Below are positions 1 through 5,726 of a stretch of DNA of 12,127 nucleotides, one piece after another. The DNA comes from Lactobacillus sp. (lineage in GTDB: Bacteria; Bacillota; Bacilli; Lactobacillales; Lactobacillaceae): assembly GCA_003482405.1 (NCBI GenBank), contig DMZB01000020.1, positions 1 through 12,127 of the forward strand, given 5' to 3'. A model generated the notes under the pieces. That model saw nothing but the letters and a program-made list of their open reading frames with translations. It was not told the DNA's origin and searched no databases. The translations under genes were made by a program, and so were the position numbers. Positions within the stretch are counted from its first letter, which is position 1. Every line of letters starts with the position of its first letter.

Positions 1-1
1 C

Positions 2-571
2 GGTACTGCACTGATGTTGGTGATTACAACATGGGGTCGAACAATACTTGGTCATTTAGGCTTTCAAGCCTATCAATTTGCACGTGTCGATACTTGGTTG
101 CACCCATCGGCGGATACGTCTAATCAAGGCTATCAGTTGTGGCAGAGTATGAAGGCTATCGGCTCCGGTGGACTGTTTGGAACTGGTTTTAACGTTTCGC
201 ATGTTTACGTGCCAGTTCGTGAATCAGACATGATTTTTTCTGTCATTGGTGAAAACTTTGGTTTTGTCGGCGGTCTTTTGTTGATCATGTTGTACTTTTA
301 CTTGATTTGGCAGATGGTGCGAGTGACGTTTGATACCAAAAATGAATTTTATGCGTACATTGCCACCGGCGTGGTCATGATGATCTTGTTCCATGTCTTT
401 GAAAATATTGGTATGAACATTGGACTGTTGCCACTTACAGGGATTCCATTGCCGTTTGTCAGTCAAGGGGGCTCTGCGTTGATTGGAAATCTAATCGGTG
501 TTGGTTTAATTATGTCGATGCGCTATCATTACACCAGTTATATGTTTAGCAGTGAAGCAAGTTTTAAATAA
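2..571 (+). CDS. rodA: RodA, rod-shape SEDS peptidoglycan polymerase, C-terminal part (5' end outside window)
   Basis: Frame 2 is open from the window edge and ends at TAA 569-571, leaving about 189 residues of the C-terminal half. SEDS proteins (RodA/FtsW/SpoVE) are polytopic membrane glycosyltransferases that polymerise lipid II; RodA works in the elongation machinery. Seen here: a soluble loop with WLHPSADTSNQGYQ, then PVRESDMIFSVIGENFGFVGG, the SEDS family signature, followed by hydrophobic segments and a loop PLTGIPLPFVSQGGSALIGN, the second hallmark. The VPVRESDMIF form and the GIPLPFVSQGG loop fit RodA, but FtsW cannot be fully excluded without the N-terminus. The lipoyl-carrier gene follows 23 nt downstream on the same strand, so the two are probably cotranscribed. 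Confidence 0.93.
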   Translation, partial: GTALMLVITTWGRTILGHLGFQAYQFARVDTWLHPSADTSNQGYQLWQSMKAIGSGGLFGTGFNVSHVYVPVRESDMIFSVIGENFGFVGGLLLIMLYFYLIWQMVRVTFDTKNEFYAYIATGVVMMILFHVFENIGMNIGLLPLTGIPLPFVSQGGSALIGNLIGVGLIMSMRYHYTSYMFSSEASFK

Positions 572-594
572 ATCGGTAAAGTGAGGAATTGATT

Positions 595-897
595 GTGGAT
601 AACATCAGTAAGTATTTTTGGACAAAAAAAGACGGCGATAATACGCGTCTTGGTCTGAGCAAAGATGCTCAGGATGAATTAGGCAATGTCACTTATATTG
701 ATTTGCCTAAGGCTGGTAGCAAACTTGTTAAGGGTGAAACGTTTGCCAGCATAGAAGCTGAAAAGGCTGTTTCCGATATGCCAAGCCCAGTTAGTGGGAC
801 CATTGTGGAAGTGAACCCTGCTTTGAAAGATGGGCCTGATGCCTTAAACGGCGATTGGGACGAAGCTTGGTTGTTAACTTTGAGTGAATCAAAGTAG
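595..897 (+). CDS. gcvH: GcvH-like lipoyl-carrier protein (short form)
   Basis: A 100-residue single lipoyl-domain protein. GTG 595 is chosen as start because GAGGA at 583-587 lies 7 nt upstream; the in-frame TTG at 589 lies almost on top of it. The lipoyl-lysine motif is clear: IEAEKAVSDMPSPVSGTIVEVN, with Lys57 as the predicted modified residue, matching ESVKAxSD...PVSGxVxxVN of glycine-cleavage H proteins. It ends soon after DWDEAWLL and lacks the C-terminal helix of the roughly 125-130-residue classical GcvH. No other glycine cleavage gene (P, T, L) is in the window. Lactobacilli often carry a stand-alone GcvH, and short GcvH-L forms act as lipoyl carriers or relays in other Firmicutes; a similar role here is inference. 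It follows rodA closely and is closed by a strong hairpin. Confidence 0.85.
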   Translation: MDNISKYFWTKKDGDNTRLGLSKDAQDELGNVTYIDLPKAGSKLVKGETFASIEAEKAVSDMPSPVSGTIVEVNPALKDGPDALNGDWDEAWLLTLSESK

Positions 898-946
898 TTT
901 AATTCAAGTTGTTTTAGTAATGTGAACAATGTGAACACATGAATAT

Positions 947-984
947 AAATATCCCTATTCCAGTTTTTCGGAATAGGGATATTT
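947..984. terminator. Hairpin terminator between gcvH and puuD, probably bidirectional
   Basis: A perfect 15-bp inverted repeat (947-961 with 970-984) has an 8-nt loop AGTTTTTC. It lies 50 nt after the gcvH stop and 74 nt from the end of the convergent amidotransferase gene. The T-rich tail is modest in either direction (ATTTGTTTAT rightward), but stem strength and placement between convergent genes fit a shared terminator. Confidence 0.8.
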
Positions 985-1057
985 GTTTATCAACGATGAT
1001 TATTTGTTATCAGACTTAATGTGCTAAATGCTGACCGGCTTAATTACGTGACAGTGA

Positions 1058-1777
1058 CTAATTTTGGATAGTTTCAACAAATGCCTTAAATAGTTGCGCT
1101 GCGTGGGTGTCAGTCGCTGCCATCATTTCAGGGTGAAATTGAACAGCAATAATCTGGCGTTTTTGATCTTCCATGGCCTCAATCACGCCGTCCGCAGCAG
1201 TTGCGGTTACGGTGAATCCAGGAGCAACGTGATGGACGGATTGATGATGGAAAGAGTTTACCCACTCGGCAGTTCCATAAATTTGCTGAAGCAAACTACC
1301 AGAAGTTGTTTTGATTTGATGGACTGGTGCTTCCCAAGCGGTTGGAAATTGATTGTGACCAATGGCATTTGGCACTTGAGTGGGAATGTCTTGATAGTTA
1401 GTGCCACCCAACACGGCATTGAGAATTTGAATGCCACGGCAAATGCCCATGATCGGCTTATGTTTAGCGATGGCTGCCTGGATGAGTCCCTGCTCGAAGC
1501 GGTCACGTGTCCAGTCGTTCAGCCCATTTTGAGGTAGCGGATCTTCGCCATACAACCTTGGGCTTACATCTTGACCGCCCGTCAACAGAATAGCGTCCAC
1601 GTGATCAACATATTCAGCTGCTGCCTGTGGTGTCGCAATTGGAATTAAAAAGGGTAATGCACCGGCATCAACTAGTGAAGAAACGTAATTTTTTTGCGTG
1701 TAGTCGACGTAGTTTGTGTCCATGTGTTCACTAGGGCGCACAAGGTGGTTTGTGCCAATACCAATAATTGGTTTCAT
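1058..1777 (-). CDS. Gamma-glutamyl-gamma-aminobutyrate hydrolase family protein (class I glutamine amidotransferase, peptidase C26)
   Basis: 239 residues from ATG 1777, which has GTGAG 9 nt upstream; the in-frame TTG at 1786 abuts that sequence and is less likely. The fold is a class I glutamine amidotransferase: LLTGGQDVSPRLYGEDP (about 64-80), the nucleophile elbow GICRGIQILNAVLGG with Cys113, NSFHHQSVH (174-182) and the second catalytic element VQFHPE with His215 and Glu217. The PuuD family hydrolyses gamma-glutamyl amides such as gamma-glutamyl-GABA, but most Firmicute members have untested substrates. No puu genes are nearby, so a putrescine role cannot be claimed. The complete Cys-His-Glu triad suggests an active hydrolase. 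It is a lone leftward gene, divergent from the DUF2785 gene. Confidence 0.88.
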   Translation of the reverse strand: MKPIIGIGTNHLVRPSEHMDTNYVDYTQKNYVSSLVDAGALPFLIPIATPQAAAEYVDHVDAILLTGGQDVSPRLYGEDPLPQNGLNDWTRDRFEQGLIQAAIAKHKPIMGICRGIQILNAVLGGTNYQDIPTQVPNAIGHNQFPTAWEAPVHQIKTTSGSLLQQIYGTAEWVNSFHHQSVHHVAPGFTVTATAADGVIEAMEDQKRQIIAVQFHPEMMAATDTHAAQLFKAFVETIQN

Positions 1778-1876
1778 GGTGATCAACTCACTTTCTAAAA
1801 AATGTCTGAAACTAGTTTACCGCAAATTTGTGTTCGTGTGCTGACCTGACACCTGAATTCATTTCGTAAGCAGTTT

Positions 1877-1890
1877 TGTAAACGCCTTCA
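1877..1890. promoter_or_regulatory. cre-like box (candidate CcpA site)
   Basis: TGTAAACGCCTTCA matches the catabolite-responsive consensus TGWAANCGNTNWCA at all but one defined position (T to C in the right half). It ends one base before the predicted -35 of the DUF2785 gene, in the divergent spacer. A match to a degenerate consensus can occur by chance; the support is its location. Confidence 0.4.
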
Positions 1891-1891
1891 G

Positions 1892-1920
1892 TTGCTTATG
1901 TGTTCAAACGTCGGTAAGAT
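1892..1920 (+). promoter_or_regulatory. Candidate promoter of the DUF2785 gene
   Basis: TTGCTT (1892-1897), 17-bp spacer, TAAGAT (1915-1920), with the start codon at 1952. Both hexamers are 4/6 matches to the sigma-A consensus and the spacing is ideal. Confidence 0.5.
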
Positions 1921-1951
1921 TGTAGACAAGAAAAGGAATGGGTGATAATCA

Positions 1952-2935
1952 ATGGCTGATGAATTGAAACAAGTAGACGGTGTTCGAACCGAATTACGAA
2001 GTTTGCGGCAACAAGTTCAGGCAGGGGTGGTCTTTCAATCGTTAAACACCAAGATTGGTGATGTACTAGACAATCTACCGAAAAATGAGGCAACGCCAGT
2101 TACTTTGCCAGACGACGATGATGGCGTTAAGGATTTGCTGCAGCAGTTAAATCAGCAAGTGAGAGCAACGACATTAGACAGCATTCAAGATGATCAGCTA
2201 ATGCAATTAATCAACCATTTAAGGTCGACTGATGCGGATGTGCGTGATCGCGGGATTTACTTCTTCTTTAACGATGCTTTGCAACAGCAGATATTAACAG
2301 AAGATCAGCTGCGCTTGTCAATGAACACGCTGTTACAGGACCGCGTCTTATTTAGTCATATTACTGAACCGGAAAACGACGGTATTTTTGGCCGTTCGTT
2401 TGCGGTCATGATTCTGTCTGTTTTAGCCTACGCCAACCGGGTGGATGGTCACTTTTTGGATGCAGAAACGGTGATGCGGTTGGTGGATCAGTTAGCGACG
2501 TACATCGCGTTAGAAAACGACACACGCGGTTTTGTTGGCAAAGCTGGTTGGGCACATGCTTACACGCACATTGGCAATTTGTTAGATGAGTTGGCTGAAA
2601 GCAAGGTTTTAACACGGGCAGATAAAGTCTTTTTAATGATCGAGATTCTAGAAAAATATCGTCGCTTAGATACGCCGTTGATTTTCGGTGAAAGTCGTCG
2701 TTTAGCTGCCTATCTGTCAACTGTGGTGAATATCAATGATTTGTATGAACAAACCTTTCTCCAAGAATGGCGGCAGTGGCGCGTACGCCTGAGCAATACG
2801 CCGCAGCCGGAAGACGAAGCTGGGTGGACACGGCTATTTAATCGGTCCAGATTATTGTCTGCTATGATTTTACGGGATGATTATCCCGAAGCCATTAACA
2901 ATGCACTGAATGCTGAGGTGGATTTTTTATCGTGA
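1952..2935 (+). CDS. DUF2785 family protein of unknown function
   Basis: 327 residues from ATG 1952, preceded by a GGAATGGGTG Shine-Dalgarno region ending 7 nt upstream. No signal peptide or membrane segment is visible, so it is probably cytoplasmic. The first 90 residues are charged and helical (LKQVDGVRTELRSLRQQVQ) and look variable. The conserved core begins near residue 85 (LMQLINHLRSTDADVRDRGIYFFFNDAL) and holds the features I associate with DUF2785: an RSFAVMILSVLAYANR helix, RGFVGKAGWAHAYTHIGNLLDELAES, and GESRRLAAYL. These are all-helical, HEAT-like proteins with no known activity. The gene stands alone: its own promoter, a divergent neighbour and a strong terminator straight after it. 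The family call rests on recalled motifs. Confidence 0.8.
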   Translation: MADELKQVDGVRTELRSLRQQVQAGVVFQSLNTKIGDVLDNLPKNEATPVTLPDDDDGVKDLLQQLNQQVRATTLDSIQDDQLMQLINHLRSTDADVRDRGIYFFFNDALQQQILTEDQLRLSMNTLLQDRVLFSHITEPENDGIFGRSFAVMILSVLAYANRVDGHFLDAETVMRLVDQLATYIALENDTRGFVGKAGWAHAYTHIGNLLDELAESKVLTRADKVFLMIEILEKYRRLDTPLIFGESRRLAAYLSTVVNINDLYEQTFLQEWRQWRVRLSNTPQPEDEAGWTRLFNRSRLLSAMILRDDYPEAINNALNAEVDFLS

Positions 2936-2944
2936 TTTAAGCTT

Positions 2945-2981
2945 AGGCCAGTTCGCTAACGTTGAGGACTGGTCTTTTTTT
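2945..2981 (+). terminator. Rho-independent terminator after the DUF2785 gene
   Basis: An 8-bp stem (AGGCCAGT 2945-2952 with ACTGGTCT 2968-2975, one G-U pair) is followed by a run of seven T. It sits 10 nt after the stop. Confidence 0.85.
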
Positions 2982-3000
2982 AATCAGCGTGTGATGTTAG

Positions 3001-3029
3001 TTGGTGTCACTGCATGATTCTGGTATACT
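3001..3029 (+). promoter_or_regulatory. Strong ddl promoter with extended -10
   Basis: TTGGTG (3001-3006), exactly 17 bp, then TATACT (3024-3029) preceded by TGG, an extended -10. The start codon of ddl lies 53 nt downstream of the -10. A reading frame extending upstream of ddl crosses this promoter, so the upstream extension should not be annotated as protein. Confidence 0.75.
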
Positions 3030-3081
3030 TAAGGTTCATTTAACTGACCGGAAAAAAGAAAAAGGTAGGATGATCAACGTT

Positions 3082-4215
3082 ATGAAAAATAAAAAGCTGC
3101 ACATCGCGTTACTGTTCGGTGGCAATTCATCAGAACACGATGTTTCCAAACGTTCTGCTCACAATATTTATGATGCAATGGACAAGGATAAATATGACGT
3201 CAGCTTATTTATGTTTACAAAAGATGGCATTTTATTAGGCAATCAGGCTTCACACCGCATTTTTGATGGGGAAGATGAAGACCTTGTCGTTAGTGAAGAA
3301 ATGCCAAAGATTGATACCCACAATCCGTTGGCACCAATCATGGCGCTAAATGAGGTACCAGACATTGACCTGTTTTATCCTGTGATTCACGGAAATTTAG
3401 GTGAGGATGGTACCGTTCAAGGCCTGTTCAAATTACTAAAAAAACCGTATATAGGCAGTAATGTATTAGCATCTGCTTTGGCCTTTGATAAAGATATGAC
3501 CAAGCGGATTCTTACCCAAGCGCACGTCCGCAACACGGAGTACGTCGTAATTACACCTGAAAACAAAGCCCAATTGGACTATGAAACAGTGGCGGCCAAG
3601 GTCGGCCGGGTGATGTTCTTGAAACCTGCCAATCAAGGTTCCTCAGTCGGCATTCATCGTGTGACAAATGCCGAAGAATTCAATGCTGGTTTGGCTGACG
3701 CCTTACAGTATGACTTTAAAGTTTTAGCAGAAGAAGCGATTGACGGTCCACAAGAAATAGAGATTTCAATTTTAGGAAATGAACATCCACGAGCCTCAAA
3801 ACTTGGGGCAGTGCGAGTTCCTGACGCTGACACATTCTATGACTATAATAATAAGTTTGTTGACGCCAGTGGTGTTGTGTTTGAGTTGCCTGTGGTCTTA
3901 CCTGACTCACTAACCAAAGAAATTACGCAGATGGGTCTTGATGCCTACGTTGCACTTGGCATGAAGGGACTCGCGCGCATTGATTTTCTGGTTTCCAAAG
4001 ACGGTGTACCATATTTGAGTGAGCCAAATACGTTACCAGGTTTTACGAATATCAGTTTGTATCCGCAGATGTGGGGTGTGTCTGGCATCGATTATCCAAG
4101 TTTAATCGATGAAATTATTAATTATGGCTTGGCAGAGTACAAACGCAATCAATCAATTAGTTACTCCTTCACTAAGCTGGGTACGGAACATGTTGGCGAA
4201 AAGAAGTTTAACTAG
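3082..4215 (+). CDS. ddl: D-alanine--D-alanine ligase family enzyme, F-type (probable D-Ala-D-Lac ligase)
   Basis: 377 residues from ATG 3082. The next upstream ATG (3070, adding MINV) is possible; SD-like AAAGG/TAGGA at 3061-3070 fits neither perfectly. ATP-grasp ligase that makes the terminal dipeptide or depsipeptide of the cell-wall precursor in the cytoplasm. Motifs in order: LFGGNSSEHDVSKRSA (11-26), HGNLGEDGTVQG (103-114), FLKPANQGSSVG, the omega-loop FYDYNNKF, ARIDFL, and the Mg/ATP motif SEPNTLPGFT around Glu314 and Asn316. The residue after NNK is Phe259 (codon 3856-3858), where D-Ala-D-Ala ligases have Tyr (Tyr216 in E. coli DdlB). The Leuconostoc mesenteroides enzyme has Phe261 there and makes D-Ala-D-Lac, giving intrinsic vancomycin resistance. 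The gene has its own promoter and terminator. Confidence 0.95.
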   Translation: MKNKKLHIALLFGGNSSEHDVSKRSAHNIYDAMDKDKYDVSLFMFTKDGILLGNQASHRIFDGEDEDLVVSEEMPKIDTHNPLAPIMALNEVPDIDLFYPVIHGNLGEDGTVQGLFKLLKKPYIGSNVLASALAFDKDMTKRILTQAHVRNTEYVVITPENKAQLDYETVAAKVGRVMFLKPANQGSSVGIHRVTNAEEFNAGLADALQYDFKVLAEEAIDGPQEIEISILGNEHPRASKLGAVRVPDADTFYDYNNKFVDASGVVFELPVVLPDSLTKEITQMGLDAYVALGMKGLARIDFLVSKDGVPYLSEPNTLPGFTNISLYPQMWGVSGIDYPSLIDEIINYGLAEYKRNQSISYSFTKLGTEHVGEKKFN

Positions 4216-4256
4216 TCCACACATGACGGCTCAAGTGACAGTTTGATGCACGCCAA

Positions 4257-4289
4257 GTGTTTTCGAAAAAAGCAAATTTTATCCGGCCA
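4257..4289 (+). repeat. Upstream copy of a ~33-bp direct repeat bracketing tag
   Basis: Aligned in register with 4913-4948, this segment is identical at 28 of 33 positions with one 3-nt gap in this copy; a 14-bp block (TGTTTTCGAAAAAA, 4258-4271) is perfect. It lies in the spacer between ddl and the ddl terminator. Confidence 0.5.
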
Positions 4290-4297
4290 ATATTTTT

Positions 4298-4337
4298 AAA
4301 GAAACTTGTGTTGCAACAAACACAGGTTTCTTTTTTT
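4298..4337 (+). terminator. Rho-independent terminator after ddl
   Basis: A 15-bp stem (4298-4312 with 4319-4333, one G-U pair) with a 6-nt loop ends in a T8 run at 4330-4337. It is 83 nt after the ddl stop and 45 nt before tag. Confidence 0.88.
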
Positions 4338-4382
4338 CGTATGTCTATGATGTTCACACAGATAAACGGAGGTAGACGAGAA

Positions 4383-4982
4383 ATGCGGGAGCAATGTCAG
4401 TGGGCCATGAAGGATAAACGATTACAGCACTACCATGATACAGAATGGGGAGTTCCAATTTATGATGATCAGGCCCTATTTGAAATACTGAGCCTAGAGA
4501 TTTTTCAAGCAGGGCTAACCTGGTCACTAATTCTTGAGCGGCGCGACGCCTTGCGTCGAGGGTTAGTAAATTTTGATATTGATCAACTTGCCGGTTTTGC
4601 TGTTGCTGATGAGCAGCGTTTAATGGGGGATGCAACAATGATTCGCAATCATCAAAAATTAAGCGCTGTTATTCATAACGCACGACAGTGGCAACAGCAG
4701 CAACTGGGTGACTTGTCCCCAACTGAACAACTGTGGTCGCTGCAACGGCAATTTCAAAGTCAACGTCCTGGTTTTCTTTCAACAGAAAGTAAAAATACAT
4801 TCATTGAACAAACAACGGCACTTTTTAAAACATGGGAAATCAAACGGGTTGGTTTAAAAACAACGACGAGTTTCCTACAGGCTGCTGGTTTTATCAATGA
4901 CCATGCTGAGAATTGTTTTCGAAAAAAAGAAATATATTTATCGGTCCATACCACTGGACGAATTTCAAAAAACATGCGATGA
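4383..4982 (+). CDS. tag: DNA-3-methyladenine glycosylase I, with atypical C-terminal tail
   Basis: 199 residues from ATG 4383, set by a strong GGAGGT at 4368-4373, 9 nt upstream. Tag removes 3-methyladenine from alkylated DNA in base-excision repair. The protein follows the E. coli enzyme throughout: CQWAMKDKRLQHYHDTEWGVP at the start, LEIFQAGLTWSLILERRDALRRGLVNFD, MIRNHQKLSAVIHNA, VGLKTTTSFLQAAGFINDH. The four zinc ligands of E. coli Tag (Cys4, His17, His175, Cys179) are present as Cys5, His18, His174 and Cys178, so it should be active. After Cys178 the chain runs 21 more residues (FRKKEIYLSVHTTGRISKNMR), against about 8 in E. coli. This tail is encoded by the second copy of the direct repeat, so the original 3' end may have been replaced. 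The stop overlaps the ATG of a small downstream ORF. Confidence 0.92.
   Translation: MREQCQWAMKDKRLQHYHDTEWGVPIYDDQALFEILSLEIFQAGLTWSLILERRDALRRGLVNFDIDQLAGFAVADEQRLMGDATMIRNHQKLSAVIHNARQWQQQQLGDLSPTEQLWSLQRQFQSQRPGFLSTESKNTFIEQTTALFKTWEIKRVGLKTTTSFLQAAGFINDHAENCFRKKEIYLSVHTTGRISKNMR
4913..4948 (+). repeat. Downstream copy of the direct repeat, inside the 3' end of tag
   Basis: Partner of 4257-4289; the perfect block is 4914-4927. It begins exactly at the last zinc-ligand codon (Cys178) of tag and supplies the unusual tail. In the +2 frame both copies can be read as a similar peptide (FSKK-x-N-FI-x-P), so the likeness may be a decayed coding duplication or a plain DNA repeat. Confidence 0.5.
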
Positions 4983-5119
4983 TGATAGCGGCAAAAATTA
5001 TCGTGGGCATGAGGATTCAAACCGTTCTGACACGCGGCTTCATGAGCTTGACGATGATGGCAACGGCACTGATGACAATGCGTGATTCAGACGTTACCGC
5101 CAGGGTAAAAGCAACCTAA
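4979..5119 (+). CDS. Possible small hydrophobic, methionine-rich protein, unrecognised
   Basis: 46 residues from ATG 4979, or 45 from the adjacent ATG 4982. ATG 4979 shares bases with the tag stop in an ATGA overlap, an arrangement typical of translational coupling. The peptide has a basic N-terminal half (AAKIIVGMRIQTVLTRG), a hydrophobic stretch FMSLTMMATALMTM long enough for a short membrane or amphipathic helix, and a charged end (RDSDVTARVKAT). No independent Shine-Dalgarno is visible, so expression would depend on tag translation. The same frame is open back to TTG 4913. I recognise no family; it may be a non-coding remnant. It fills part of the 176-nt gap between tag and the acetyltransferase gene. 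Confidence 0.3.
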   Translation: MMIAAKIIVGMRIQTVLTRGFMSLTMMATALMTMRDSDVTARVKAT

Positions 5120-5158
5120 TTTTGATGCGACAATCATTTTGGAAGAAGGCGTTTGTGT

Positions 5159-5680
5159 TTGGAAAACTTCACTTTGCGACTGGCAACTGAGTCTGACATG
5201 GATCAAATAATGGTGATTATCCGTGGGGCCCAAAAATTTATTGCACAGCAAGGTTTTGATCAGTGGCAAGATGGCTATCCAGCGCAAGCAGACATGTTAG
5301 CAGACATTCAGGCAGAACGTTTATACGTACTTGCTAACGATACTCACGTGGCTGCGGTTGCAGCTGTGATCATCGGTATTGATCCTAACTATCGGCTGAT
5401 TGAAGCTGGAAGTTGGTTTGCGCCAGATGACAATTATGCAGCTATTCATCGTGTGGCAGTCTCCGGAAAATTTCGCGGGCAGCACCTAGCTGAAGCATTG
5501 TTTACTGAGTTGTTGGCAATGCTGAAGCGCACAAATGGTGTTGCTAGTGCCCGTGTGGATACACACGAAGATAATCACGTGATGCAACACGTTGTCCAAA
5601 AGGTAGGCTTTGAGTATTGTGGTCACGTTTATATTGACGGGGCTGCACGACGGTTGGCTTACGAGTGTGTGCTGAGCTAA
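5159..5680 (+). CDS. GNAT family N-acetyltransferase
   Basis: 173 residues from TTG 5159, chosen because AGAAGG (5144-5149) lies 9 nt upstream; an in-frame TTG at 5153 would be only 3 nt away. The GNAT fold is visible: N-terminal strand FTLRLATESDMDQIMVIIRGAQKFI, a central strand VAAVAAVIIGID, and motif A, the acetyl-CoA pyrophosphate loop, as IHRVAVSGKFRGQHLAEALFTEL (about 98-120). Motif B follows as SARVDTHEDNHVMQHVVQKVGFEYCGHVYI. The WQDGYP segment and the DGAARRLAYE ending recur in a common, uncharacterised Lactobacillales subgroup. The acceptor substrate cannot be deduced. The regulator gene starts 46 nt downstream, so cotranscription is likely. Confidence 0.88.
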   Translation: MENFTLRLATESDMDQIMVIIRGAQKFIAQQGFDQWQDGYPAQADMLADIQAERLYVLANDTHVAAVAAVIIGIDPNYRLIEAGSWFAPDDNYAAIHRVAVSGKFRGQHLAEALFTELLAMLKRTNGVASARVDTHEDNHVMQHVVQKVGFEYCGHVYIDGAARRLAYECVLS

Positions 5681-5696
5681 CGTAGCGAACGTTCTG

Positions 5697-5719
5697 GCCT
5701 GATTCAAACAGAATGAGGC
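5697..5719 (+). promoter_or_regulatory. Small hairpin overlapping the regulator's ribosome-binding site
   Basis: 5697-5705 can pair with 5711-5719 (8 of 9 pairs, G-G mismatch, loop AAACA). The right arm contains GAGG (5715-5718), the Shine-Dalgarno 8 nt before ATG 5727. Such a hairpin could damp translation unless ribosomes from upstream open it. Short and imperfect. Confidence 0.3.
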
Positions 5720-5726
5720 AGAGAAG

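Noticed and set aside
3001..3081. In-frame N-terminal extension of Ddl by 27 residues.
   Set aside because: It covers the ddl promoter hexamers; family alignments begin at the KLHIALLFGGNSSEH strand.
4257..4382. In-frame N-terminal extension of Tag by 42 residues.
   Set aside because: It spans the ddl terminator hairpin and T-run; ATG 4383 has a strong GGAGGT and places the zinc-ligand Cys at residue 5 as in the family.
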